DNA of 15,689 nt. Source: Oscillospiraceae bacterium (lineage in GTDB: Bacteria > Bacillota > Clostridia > Oscillospirales > Ruminococcaceae). Positions 1 to 7,924 of the stretch are shown one piece after another; within the stretch, counting starts at the first letter, position 1; every line of letters begins with the position of its first letter. Below the pieces are notes generated by a model that was given only the letters and a program-made list of their open reading frames with translations, did no database searches and had not been told where the DNA came from. The stretch is from the NCBI GenBank assembly GCA_016296165.1, contig JAEDJV010000053.1, forward strand, positions 1-15,689. Direction: 5' to 3'. The position numbers and the translations under genes were made by a program.

Positions 1-673
1 TAGAATCAATCATAGTATATTCTCTGAAATTATTCAACGCTGATTCATCTTCTATCTTCTTGATTGGAAGTATCCCTGTGATATATCCAAGTGCAAGAAA
101 TTCCTGTGATTCCTCACTTTTAAACAACGAATGCAAAAACTGAAGGTACTCATGTACCAGTCCGGGTTTATCTGATAAGTTCCGGACCACGCAATCCCAC
201 TCATCTATGATGATTATAAAAGAGGTTTTTTCATTTTCTGCACTGTCATAAACCTGCTTAAATACTGAAGCTGTAGAACTACTGTAATCCACATCAGGAT
301 ATTTTTCCCTGAACTCATTAAAGATATGCCGTTTGATTTCCTTCACGAGGTTATCAGAATAATCATCGGCAAATGAAGCGATATCGAGATGAATTACATT
401 ATATTTATTCAGATGTTTTTTAAAATCAGGGGCCTTTGATATTTCTAATTCTGAAAACAATTCTTCAGAATCGCATCCCTTACTGTAATATGCATCTATC
501 ATTCTTGCTGCCTGCGATTTACCGAAACGACGTGCATGGCTTACTGAAATACAATTCTTTTCAGCAAAAAGTTTTCTGTTAAGCAAATTTAAAAGTCCGC
601 TTTTATCAATGTATATTTCATCTTTTGCAGCTTTTCTGAATCCTGCGTTTGATGGATTGAAGTATGTTCCCAT
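1..673 (-). CDS. AAA-like ATPase, N-terminal part (AAA-ATPase_like / PD-(D/E)XK type), cut by window edge
   Basis: Reading the minus strand from ATG at 673 gives 224 open codons that run off the left edge. The start is fixed by GGAGGA at 681-686, seven bases upstream. The N-terminus (MGTYFNPSNAGFRKAAKDEI, then YIDKSGLL) and a degenerate P-loop ARRFGKSQ (about residues 47-54, lacking the usual GxxxxGK glycine) match the AAA-ATPase_like family (PF09820). A Walker B, FIIIIDEWD, lies at about 152-160. Family members usually end in a PD-(D/E)XK nuclease-like domain, which would be outside this window. The role of the family is not established; mobile-element or defence functions have been suggested. 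It has its own promoter and is separated from the operon to its right by a terminator, so it is an independent unit. It is the same general type of protein as the gene at 13508-15097 but clearly not a close copy. Confidence 0.85.
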   Translation of the reverse strand, partial: MGTYFNPSNAGFRKAAKDEIYIDKSGLLNLLNRKLFAEKNCISVSHARRFGKSQAARMIDAYYSKGCDSEELFSELEISKAPDFKKHLNKYNVIHLDIASFADDYSDNLVKEIKRHIFNEFREKYPDVDYSSSTASVFKQVYDSAENEKTSFIIIIDEWDCVVRNLSDKPGLVHEYLQFLHSLFKSEESQEFLALGYITGILPIKKIEDESALNNFREYTMIDS

Positions 674-713
674 GGGTTATTCCTCCGGTAAAATGTAGTT
701 TACAGCTGTCATA

Positions 714-742
714 AGTATAGCATTTTTTTACTGATTTAGCAA
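714..742 (-). promoter_or_regulatory. Sigma-A-type promoter for the left AAA-like ATPase gene
   Basis: On the minus strand there is TTGCTA (737-742), a 17-base spacer, then TATACT (714-719). The -10 matches the consensus at five of six bases and the -35 at four of six. Transcription would start near 707, giving a leader of about 34 nt before the ATG at 673. Confidence 0.7.
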
Positions 743-776
743 GAGAAAAACATTCGTAAAATAATTCGGGCATCAC

Positions 777-814
777 AAAAATGCCACAGCAATTTAACCG
801 GCTGCGGCATTTTT
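777..814. terminator. Bidirectional intrinsic terminator closing the seven-gene operon
   Basis: Arms 777-790 and 801-814 pair over 14 positions with one mismatch around a 10-base loop. GC-rich inner parts (GCC.CAGC / GCTG.GGC) are bordered by A/T runs, so each strand ends in a T tract. On the minus strand it lies directly after the DUF4250 stop codon (818-820) and ends the operon. Confidence 0.85.
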
Positions 815-817
815 TAT

Positions 818-991
818 TTATCTGAATCTGTTTTGTTCGGAATCGTATTCGTATCCTAAAAGTTTAAGTTTGTTTTTTATTTCTTCTTCAGAAACATCCA
901 TGTCATCACACAGAGCTTCAAGAGAACTGTACTGATCTCTGAGTTTTGTATTGATAACGCTGAGCAAAATTGCCGGATCATTTGGCAGCAT
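818..991 (-). CDS. DUF4250 domain-containing small protein (57 aa)
   Basis: The 57-residue product starts MLPNDPAILLSVINTKLRDQ and ends in LGYEYDSEQNRFR. This is the typical length and pattern of DUF4250 (PF14056): an MLP.DP.ILLS..NTKLRD start, a CDDMDVSEEEI middle and a GYEYD end. Start at 991 is chosen because a strong AAGGGGGGG site sits at about 998-1006; a longer reading from 1036 adds 15 non-family residues and overlaps the upstream gene. The mid-section looks like a small helix-turn-helix-like fold, but no function is established. It is the last gene of the operon, 16 bases after the DUF4261 stop and directly before the terminator. DUF4250 genes are common in Clostridia outside this context, so it may be a passenger with its own strong ribosome binding site. 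Confidence 0.88.
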   Translation of the reverse strand: MLPNDPAILLSVINTKLRDQYSSLEALCDDMDVSEEEIKNKLKLLGYEYDSEQNRFR

Positions 992-1007
992 ATTTATCCC
1001 CCCCTTT

Positions 1008-1883
1008 TTATTTTCTGTCACCGGCCGCGAATTCACCGGGACATATGTCTATAACAGGTCTCATAGGCTGAACCATTGCATCCTCATATCTGCAGGTCCA
1101 CTGTGAGTTTTCGTCAAGTAAACCATCTTTTGTGAGTCCGTCAATAGTATCACCGTCTTTTATTTTCTGACCACTCTGATAAATGTATGCGGCAATATTA
1201 TATATATAATTGATGACATCATTCGGATTAAGTGTATGGAAATGACACTGAACATCAGGCAGTCCTACTGCACACATACCATGTGTGTCGACCAGCATCT
1301 CCTCTGTATCTTTTATACTGTAATATCTTGCGTTTACAGCGTAGCATATAAACCTGTCTGATCTGTCAGTCTTTTTGCTTCTGATAAGGTCTGCAGGTAC
1401 AAGTTTCCCGCCTGACGGAATCCATACCGCTTTACAGTCAGGCATTATATTTACCACTACTTCAAGCCAGTCCATAAGGAGTTTCGTTCTGTGTTCTGCG
1501 TCAAGAGCTGCCATCATATCAGCCGCAAGAATCTTATGCGTGCATTTTTCCAGAAATTCATCACGATTTTCAATTTCCCTTATCTGAGCCCGTTCAGGAT
1601 CAGAAATATCATCCTTCCTGAAAGGCATAATATTTCCGAGTATAACCTGTGCAGGAATATTTCCCTCCTTAAAGTGACTTGTATATCTTCTGACGCCGAA
1701 ACTTGTAAGTTCAAGACTTGATGATACAACATCCACTTTGCCGCATTTTTGTTCAAGGTCGGCTTTAAGTATTTCAGCATCCGGTCTTTTGGGTTCATGA
1801 TCAAAAAGAAGCCACATCTGAAATACATTGCTCTGCTGTTCATACTGATCTGCAAGTTTTGAGTTTTTATTATCTTTTTTCAT
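1008..1883 (-). CDS. DUF4261 domain-containing protein
   Basis: A 291-residue soluble protein with no signal peptide or membrane segment. The C-terminal half fits DUF4261 (PF14080) as recalled: an AVWIPSGGKLVPADL stretch (about 153-167), then DTHGMCAVGLPDVQCHFH with LNPNDVINYIYNIAAYI following, then a GDTIDG motif. The N-terminal part (FQMWLLFDHEPKRPDAEIL) looks like the alpha/beta half found ahead of this domain. Molecular function is unknown. GGAG at 1892-1895 supports the start at 1883. It follows the VWA gene after 32 AT-rich bases and precedes the DUF4250 gene, so it is probably co-transcribed with the MoxR/VWA set. DUF4261 proteins are often found in accessory or toxin-immunity-like loci; here it could be an effector, an immunity-like factor or an unrelated passenger. 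Confidence 0.75.
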   Translation of the reverse strand: MKKDNKNSKLADQYEQQSNVFQMWLLFDHEPKRPDAEILKADLEQKCGKVDVVSSSLELTSFGVRRYTSHFKEGNIPAQVILGNIMPFRKDDISDPERAQIREIENRDEFLEKCTHKILAADMMAALDAEHRTKLLMDWLEVVVNIMPDCKAVWIPSGGKLVPADLIRSKKTDRSDRFICYAVNARYYSIKDTEEMLVDTHGMCAVGLPDVQCHFHTLNPNDVINYIYNIAAYIYQSGQKIKDGDTIDGLTKDGLLDENSQWTCRYEDAMVQPMRPVIDICPGEFAAGDRK

Positions 1884-1915
1884 TACTGATTCTCCATATA
1901 TTATTATTATTGTTA

Positions 1916-3076
1916 TTACCTTATACCAAATCCGTTAAGACTTCTTTTTTTGATTGCAAGTTCAAGAAGTTCAGGAAGCTGCTCAGGCGGGCATGCAAAA
2001 CATGGTATATCCATGGAAGCTATTTTTTCTGCCAGAGCATTGTCATAACATGGTTTGCCGCTGTCAGAAATAGCAAGAAGAATTATTATGTTTACCCCTG
2101 ATTCCTTAAGTTCCTCAATACGTCTTATAAGTCCGTTACGGTTTCCTCCTTCATAAAGGTCAGTAACCAGAAACATGGTTGTCTTTTCAGGTTCAGAAAC
2201 AAGACCGGAACAATAGGCAACTGATTTTTCAATATCAGTACCGCCTCCAAGCTGGATACCATAAAGCAAATCAACCGGATCCGAACACAGTTCCGTAAGG
2301 TCCGTAACACTTGCATCAAATGCTACTATATGCGTTTTTACAGAACTCATACTTGCAAGAATACACCCCATAACAGATGAGTAGATCACTGATTCACCCA
2401 TTGAACCACTCTGGTCAATGTCCAGAATTACAGTTCTTGAGGCTGACCTGGAAGCACGTTCAAAAAAATAAAATTTTTCAGGAAGTATGATTTTAAGATC
2501 AGGGTTGAAATTTTTCAGATTTCGTCTGACTGTCAGTTTGTAGTCGAGAGCTGCGGCTGAAGGAATCGGAGAATGCTCTCTGCGGTTTATTGCAGCAGCG
2601 ACAGAACGTTTAATGTCATCTGAGAGCCTCCTGTTTATATCCTCAACAATCTTTGAAATATATATCCTTGCATTTTCCTTTGCACGTTCAGGAATCTGGT
2701 CTTTTAGCATAAGCAACAGAGACGCAGTTGAAATATCAGGTTCAAGCCCGTCAAGCATCTCCGGCTCAAAAAGAAGCTGTTTAAGTCCACGCCTCTCAAT
2801 CGCATCATTCTGAATCACCTTAATCTCCATAGGAGCAAAAAGTGAACGAAGGTCACCAAGCCATCTGGTAATCTGTGGAGAGGACATACCATTTCCTCCG
2901 GATTTTCCTGATCCTTTTCCGGAAACACCGTCATTCCCGTAAATCTGAGAAAGAGCAGAATCCATAAGAAGTTCTTCTGCCGATAATCCGGCTCCACCCA
3001 TATTATTTATCTGATCCTGAGTATCACTTCCCAGAATCAGCCGCCAGCGTTTAAGAAATTCTTTATTTTCCATCAT
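1916..3076 (-). CDS. VWA domain protein with complete MIDAS, MoxR partner
   Basis: A 386-residue cytoplasmic protein. Residues ~1-45 are helical and ~46-65 form a Gly/Ser/Lys-rich linker. Residues ~66-205 are a mostly helical N-terminal domain, and the von Willebrand A domain spans ~213-370. The metal-ion-dependent adhesion site is intact: DQSGSMG (D221, S223, S225), GGGTDI (T280) and VTDLYEGG (D306). MoxR-type AAA+ ATPases typically work with such VWA proteins as a metal-dependent remodelling complex. The ATG at 3076-3074 overlaps the TGA stop of the DUF5682 gene by four bases (ATGA), so translation is coupled and the two products are probably made in near-equal amounts. Only a weak GGTGA ribosome site is visible inside the upstream gene. 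No transmembrane anchor is present, unlike BatA/BatB VWA proteins, so it should act in the cytoplasm. Confidence 0.92.
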   Translation of the reverse strand: MMENKEFLKRWRLILGSDTQDQINNMGGAGLSAEELLMDSALSQIYGNDGVSGKGSGKSGGNGMSSPQITRWLGDLRSLFAPMEIKVIQNDAIERRGLKQLLFEPEMLDGLEPDISTASLLLMLKDQIPERAKENARIYISKIVEDINRRLSDDIKRSVAAAINRREHSPIPSAAALDYKLTVRRNLKNFNPDLKIILPEKFYFFERASRSASRTVILDIDQSGSMGESVIYSSVMGCILASMSSVKTHIVAFDASVTDLTELCSDPVDLLYGIQLGGGTDIEKSVAYCSGLVSEPEKTTMFLVTDLYEGGNRNGLIRRIEELKESGVNIIILLAISDSGKPCYDNALAEKIASMDIPCFACPPEQLPELLELAIKKRSLNGFGIR

Positions 3077-5313
3077 ATATCACCAAAATCGAAATCATCA
3101 AGTTCGTCAAGAGACGCCTTTTCATCTGACGTAATTTCAGCCATTATATATTCAGACGCTGCTTCAGATGAAATTCCCAGCACCTCACCGATATTTTCTG
3201 CAATATCAGATTTTTCAGAAGGAGAAAATTCTGAAAAAGTACGTCTAAGACAGATCAGTACCGGCTTAAATTCTTCGTCATCAAGTTCAGAAATAAAATT
3301 GCAGAGTTTCTCCCACAAACTAAGTCTGCTTATAAGTGAACGGCGGTTTTTTCGTGAAAGTCCTTCAAACCATAGTGCACCGTCAGCCGGAGGAGTACCC
3401 TTTGACAGTCTTCTGCTGATAAGTTCTGAAAGTTTTTTTGAAGAAATTTTTCCTCGTTCTGTAAGTACTGCGCAGGCAAATCCGGAAACAAGAGGGTTTA
3501 CAGTATCGCTGTCTGCAATACGGTCAAGTACTAAAACAAAACGTTCCTCATCGAGAAAATCATGTGACAGACAGGCGTCATTTACCTTTGATATTACTCT
3601 AACTATTTCCTCGGCAGCCGCTTTATCACATACTGAAGCAGAATATACCCCCAGACAGAATCTCAGAAAAAGGCGTTCCATAAGCGGAACAACCGGGGCT
3701 GTATCAATTCTTCGTATGCTTCCGAAACGAATTACTGATGAAAGGGTACCAAGTGTATCCCCTGTATCTTTAACATCAGTACAGTCTGCCGCAAGTCTGC
3801 CGACTGCTGATACCGCTGTTTTTACTGTATCGGGAAGACCACATTCAAAAGAGTGTGAAAGTATTTCTGCTGTTTCCGAAAGACTCTGGGCTTCATTAAG
3901 AGAGCCGTTCAGAATATATTTTGCAGTCTGCTCTACAGTATCACCGCTAAGAGAGGCTTCAACTATTTGTATTTCTGTTTCAGGAGTCCACTGCAGTTTC
4001 CAGATTTCTTTCCATGTAGCATTGTCCTGATTTATATAACTCTGTTCCCCGAAATGGATATTCAGAACACTAAGTCTGTGAAGGAAAAACGAACGGTTCA
4101 AATCGAGAAAAGCGGACTTTTCGGATTTTACACGAAGATTTTCACGCAGGTCAAGTTCCAGTTGTTCGCCGGCAGCAGAACGATATTTGTCAAGTTTAAG
4201 TTCCTTAAGCTGTCTCATAAAATCATCCTGCAGTGAAGTGCATACTGTCCCTTCCGGAAGATAACCTATCTTCAGACCTATTTCGGTATCAGCAGCTGCA
4301 AGGGATATCTCGCCGAAACTTCCATGTCCCATACAGGTTACAGCAGCATCTCTGAGGTCTGCAATTGAGGGCATATTTCCGCTTCGCATCTGTGCAAGAG
4401 TCCCGGCAAGTTTCAGAGCTTCAATCACCTGTGCCGACGAAGCGGAAAAGCCATGTTCCCTCTGATATCCTGCGATACGTGAAAGATATTCGGCAGAACT
4501 GTCTGAAAGCGTGCCTTTTACCCTGTTATTCCACAGTATCTCATAATACGCAGGTGCTCTGCTTCCTGCACCATATCCTGAGTGTGAGGAAAGTTTGTAA
4601 TATGAATAAGGCATAAGCGTTGCCTTTGCTTCTGTCTTCGGAAGATTTTCGGTAAGTTCCCTGTCCTCTTCTGAAAACGACACATTCTTAAGTCCGTAAG
4701 TATGGAAAGCACCTGTGATTACCGCTATATTGCCGGAGCCTGTTTCCTTTTCGGTCTCACTTATAACACGTCTCATAAATGCTTCACGCAGTTTATTGTG
4801 TTCATTGTTTTCTGAAAAATCTCTTATGGATTTTCCGTACTCCTCTGCAGCGGAGATAAAATCATCATAATTTTCATTGTGTTCAAAATTATATTCCCAG
4901 AATGTATCATTGTCAAGACCTGTGGATTTTTTTATATAGTCATAAACTGAAAATCTTCTTTCGCTGTCAGAAATCTGTTCAGTATCAGATTCATCCTTTA
5001 CGGCGAGCACACAGTCTGAAGGAAGATCGCAAAATTTCACAGGAATATTATTTCTGACAGCCCACAGCATAGCCTGATATTCAGGTGAAAACTCTGCAAA
5101 AGGCCACAATACAGTTTTTACAGGGGCTTCTTTGGTGTATGCCAGAATTGCAGCGGGCATACCCGATGACACAGAACACAAAGAAGAAATAAAACTGCTC
5201 AGATCGTACGGACCTTCAATCAGAACCGCTTCCGGTCTGCAGCGGTTCAGAAATTCTTTTACATAAAATGCACAGGCCGGCGAAAGATGTCTTACGCCAA
5301 AATAATAAACCAT
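3073..5313 (-). CDS. DUF5682 family protein, TraB/EreA-like candidate enzyme
   Basis: A 746-residue protein that begins with YFGVRHLSP (residues 4-12), VLIEGP (30-35) and VITGAFHTYG (198-207). DUF5682 proteins recalled from actinobacterial MoxR/VWA operons carry a GxRHHGPG-like motif followed by an EGP motif, and the later G-x-F-H motif resembles the GxxH of the TraB/Tiki, ChaN and erythromycin-esterase-like superfamily. A metal- or histidine-dependent hydrolase is therefore plausible, but this is inference. Here the second His of RHH is Leu (RHLSP); H9 and H204 remain. Residues ~280-746 are largely helical, with no clear enzyme motif, and could be an interaction platform. The start at 5313 is supported by AAGGAG at 5325-5330 and overlaps the MoxR stop by one base (TAATG); the end overlaps the VWA start by four bases. 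It is thus translated as a block with MoxR and VWA. Confidence 0.85.
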   Translation of the reverse strand: MVYYFGVRHLSPACAFYVKEFLNRCRPEAVLIEGPYDLSSFISSLCSVSSGMPAAILAYTKEAPVKTVLWPFAEFSPEYQAMLWAVRNNIPVKFCDLPSDCVLAVKDESDTEQISDSERRFSVYDYIKKSTGLDNDTFWEYNFEHNENYDDFISAAEEYGKSIRDFSENNEHNKLREAFMRRVISETEKETGSGNIAVITGAFHTYGLKNVSFSEEDRELTENLPKTEAKATLMPYSYYKLSSHSGYGAGSRAPAYYEILWNNRVKGTLSDSSAEYLSRIAGYQREHGFSASSAQVIEALKLAGTLAQMRSGNMPSIADLRDAAVTCMGHGSFGEISLAAADTEIGLKIGYLPEGTVCTSLQDDFMRQLKELKLDKYRSAAGEQLELDLRENLRVKSEKSAFLDLNRSFFLHRLSVLNIHFGEQSYINQDNATWKEIWKLQWTPETEIQIVEASLSGDTVEQTAKYILNGSLNEAQSLSETAEILSHSFECGLPDTVKTAVSAVGRLAADCTDVKDTGDTLGTLSSVIRFGSIRRIDTAPVVPLMERLFLRFCLGVYSASVCDKAAAEEIVRVISKVNDACLSHDFLDEERFVLVLDRIADSDTVNPLVSGFACAVLTERGKISSKKLSELISRRLSKGTPPADGALWFEGLSRKNRRSLISRLSLWEKLCNFISELDDEEFKPVLICLRRTFSEFSPSEKSDIAENIGEVLGISSEAASEYIMAEITSDEKASLDELDDFDFGDI

Positions 5314-6404
5314 TACTGATTACGCTCCTTGCATTCACTGTAAAGTCCGGAATAGGATTTTCCGCGTTTACGCATAACATTTTCAAGATATTCTGTCCAT
5401 ACGGCCTTATCCTTTGATTCATCCTTAACAATTGCTCCCTGCAGAGCTGAAGCAAGTTCAGAGTCACCAACAGTTCCGTCACCAAAACTTCCGGCAAGTG
5501 CCATGCTGTTTACAAGCAGAGATATAGCCTCTGCGGAAGAAAGTACCCCGGATGTTGATTTCAGTTTAATCTGTCCATCCAGTGTTTTTCCCTCGCGAAG
5601 TTCACGAAAAACAGTAACAACACGTTCAACAGCACTATCATCAGGGAGTCTGGCATTGAGCTGGAAGTTATCAGCCATCTGTGCAACGCGGGTTTTGACG
5701 ATATCGATTTCTGTTTCCATATCAGAAGGGGCAGGAAGTACAACAATGTTGAAACGTCTTTTCAAAGCTGAAGACATTTCGTTTACGCCCTTGTCTCTGG
5801 TATTTGCAGTAGCTATTACAGAAAATCCCTTCTTAGCAGCAACTTCCTCTGAAAGTTCCGGAACAGAGATTCGTTTTTCAGATAAAATGGAAATAAGGGC
5901 ATCCTGAACTTCACTTGCACAGCGTGAAATCTCTTCGATACGCGCAATAGTACCTGTTTCCATAGCGTTGTAAACAGGGCTTTTTACAAGAGATTCAAAG
6001 GATGGTCCTTTGGCAAGAAGCATTGCATAGTTCCATGAATAACGTATCTGTTCTTCAGTTGTTCCTGCCGTACCCTGAATCACTCTGGATGAGTTTCCAT
6101 TTATCGCAGCAGTAAGATGTTCTGAAAGCCATGATTTTGCAGTACCCGGTTCACCTATCAGGAGGAGGGCTCTGTCTGTTACAAGTGTAGCGATACATAT
6201 CTCAACAATCTTTCTGTCACCCATGTATTTTGGTGTAATTGTAACGTTACCGGATTTTCCGCCCATTATGTATGTGAGAACGGACTTAGGAGACATCTGC
6301 CATCCTGCAGGTACAGGGTTTGTTTCATTTTTGATAAGTGCGTCTATTTCACTTTTATAGAGGATCTCCGCAGGGAGACGTAATATTTCACTTGAATTTG
6401 ACAT
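5313..6404 (-). CDS. MoxR-type AAA+ ATPase
   Basis: A 363-residue AAA+ ATPase with Walker A GEPGTAKS (84-91), a Walker B-like IARIEEIS (153-160), sensor-1 VIATANT (196-202) and an arginine pair LKRRFN (214-219). The segment after Walker B (VQDALISILSEKRI) is the typical MoxR/RavA-clade helix and insert. MoxR enzymes form ATP-driven rings that assemble, activate or disassemble protein complexes with VWA partners. The Walker B acidic pair is Glu-Glu where most AAA+ proteins have Asp-Glu; the glutamate at the second position is kept, so hydrolysis should remain possible. The start at 6404 has GAAAGGAAT at 6414-6422. The stop overlaps the DUF5682 start by one base, and the gene lies 44 bases after the SWIM gene. 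It is the energy-providing core of the operon. Confidence 0.93.
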   Translation of the reverse strand: MSNSSEILRLPAEILYKSEIDALIKNETNPVPAGWQMSPKSVLTYIMGGKSGNVTITPKYMGDRKIVEICIATLVTDRALLLIGEPGTAKSWLSEHLTAAINGNSSRVIQGTAGTTEEQIRYSWNYAMLLAKGPSFESLVKSPVYNAMETGTIARIEEISRCASEVQDALISILSEKRISVPELSEEVAAKKGFSVIATANTRDKGVNEMSSALKRRFNIVVLPAPSDMETEIDIVKTRVAQMADNFQLNARLPDDSAVERVVTVFRELREGKTLDGQIKLKSTSGVLSSAEAISLLVNSMALAGSFGDGTVGDSELASALQGAIVKDESKDKAVWTEYLENVMRKRGKSYSGLYSECKERNQ

Positions 6405-6448
6405 CGTGTTATGATTCCTTTCATGAATAATTTGTTTTACATTTCATT

Positions 6449-7900
6449 TTAGCACAGACGTATTATTTTGCGTGAATTTACGACTGAAACCGGACAGATG
6501 TAAATCTTTCTTTCTAAACTGCTATAGAAAAATTCACCGAGAAGGGCGCCATTTTCAAGGTTGTCTTTTCCAAGAACAGAAAGCACACTGCAGGTATCCG
6601 GATAATTGTCATTGGAACGCAAAGCTATGGTTTCATCGTTGTATCTGAGTACAGCATGACCATCGGAAACAGAAAATTCAATCGAATCGAAAGGAATAAG
6701 AAATGCTACTGATGTATCAGAAAGGGTATTTTTAAGTTCATTTTTTGCTTTTTTCACAGCTTCTGAAACAGAATTTTCAGCTTTTGAAATAATAACAGAA
6801 CAGATATTATCATCAGGCTGTGTCATTTCGGAACTTTCCCAGCGGATACGTTTGTTGCAGCCTCCCGGATAATGGTATAATTCTTTTATTCGGAGCAGAC
6901 TGAAAACGGAATCATCCGCTTTTACATATTTAAGAGCTTTGAGAGGGCGGATATTCTCTGTTTTTGAAATTTCACCACTTTCGAGATCAATCCAGTATCC
7001 GGTATCAACTTCTGCCATATGCATACTATCATGAATAACAGTAAACGAAAGCTGAATAATTTCCGCATTTTCCTTATAAAGTCCTAATTCTTTAAGCTGA
7101 GTAAGCTTCCATATTCCTCCCATAGCCTCGTAGAGAATGCTGTCCTGCGGTAAAACTTCACCGCTTTCGAGTTTTGAATTTATGTATTCCCGGCTTTTTT
7201 TCACAGTTGAAGAAAGTTTTACACAGAGAGAAATAATACGTTCTGCTTCATTATCGTCAGGGTTTGAAGAAATTTTTTCGGCAGCAGAAATAATTTCATT
7301 CATGATGGCCTGAGGTTCAGGAAGATAATAGTCACCAAGCTGCTTAGCAAGATTCTTGTACTGTGCAGCAGAAGAACTGTTCACAGAAGAAACGCCTCGG
7401 TTAAGAATATCGTTTACAAAATTTTCAGCAAGTTCAAGCCCTTCTGCCTGCTTTGAAAGTTTTTTTGCTATAGCATTTTTACTGGATTTTGCAGTTTTCT
7501 TTTTATTCTCTGAATCAGGGGCATTTTCTTTTGCAGCTGCTTTTTCAGCCTTTTTGTTTATTTTATCACGTTTTGCAGCTATATCTTCCGGAATTTCTGA
7601 AATCTTAAATTCCTTTCCATCAAGCCATTCAAACATTATAGCTATACTGTGCTTACATGGAAACTGGCGGCTTGGACATGAACATCTGAAAACCGGAGAA
7701 TCCCCTGAAAAATCGGCTGAAGTGCTGTATGGCTTAATTCCACTCCCCTTGCATTCTCCAAAAATCAAAGTTTTATCATCTGTCCTGCAAAGAGAAATAA
7801 ATCCTCCGCTGCGCGAAATCTTCAGTCCGTTTGATACTGCAGATGTATTTGGAGCTGACATGCGAATGAGCTCATCTGTAATTATTTCTGCTGTTGGCAT
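6449..7900 (-). CDS. SWIM zinc-finger protein
   Basis: A 483-residue protein with a SWIM zinc-binding motif near its N-terminus: C-S-C, six residues, then C-K-H (C73, C75, C82, H84; VFRCSCPSRQFPCKH). It is preceded by a beta-rich segment (SGGFISLCRTDDKTLIFGEC) and followed by a Lys/Ala-rich, probably unstructured or coiled linker (~108-150). The remaining ~330 residues are alpha/beta with no recognised enzyme motif. SWIM fingers bind DNA or proteins, so this may recognise a nucleic acid or protein target for the MoxR complex; the target is unknown. The start at 7900 has GAAAGGAT at 7908-7915. It lies 24 bases after the HEAT gene and 44 before MoxR. SWIM genes are standard members of MoxR/DUF5682/VWA operons. 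A decayed copy of its first codons lies in the operon leader at 10040-10098. Confidence 0.9.
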   Translation of the reverse strand: MPTAEIITDELIRMSAPNTSAVSNGLKISRSGGFISLCRTDDKTLIFGECKGSGIKPYSTSADFSGDSPVFRCSCPSRQFPCKHSIAIMFEWLDGKEFKISEIPEDIAAKRDKINKKAEKAAAKENAPDSENKKKTAKSSKNAIAKKLSKQAEGLELAENFVNDILNRGVSSVNSSSAAQYKNLAKQLGDYYLPEPQAIMNEIISAAEKISSNPDDNEAERIISLCVKLSSTVKKSREYINSKLESGEVLPQDSILYEAMGGIWKLTQLKELGLYKENAEIIQLSFTVIHDSMHMAEVDTGYWIDLESGEISKTENIRPLKALKYVKADDSVFSLLRIKELYHYPGGCNKRIRWESSEMTQPDDNICSVIISKAENSVSEAVKKAKNELKNTLSDTSVAFLIPFDSIEFSVSDGHAVLRYNDETIALRSNDNYPDTCSVLSVLGKDNLENGALLGEFFYSSLERKIYICPVSVVNSRKIIRLC

Positions 7901-7924
7901 ATAATCAATCCTTTCATATCATAT

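Noticed and set aside
818..1036. Longer start for the DUF4250 gene at 1036
   Set aside because: The family start MLPNDP and a very strong ribosome site both point to 991; the extension overlaps the DUF4261 gene.
3299..4030. 243-codon plus-strand ORF opposite the DUF5682 gene
   Set aside because: It is antisense to a well-supported gene, Ser/Thr-rich and low in complexity, with no recognisable domain; a shadow of the real frame.
7356..7904. 182-codon plus-strand ORF opposite the SWIM gene
   Set aside because: Its Phe/Ala/Ser-rich hydrophobic look is the complement of the Lys/Ala-rich linker of the SWIM protein; no independent start signals.
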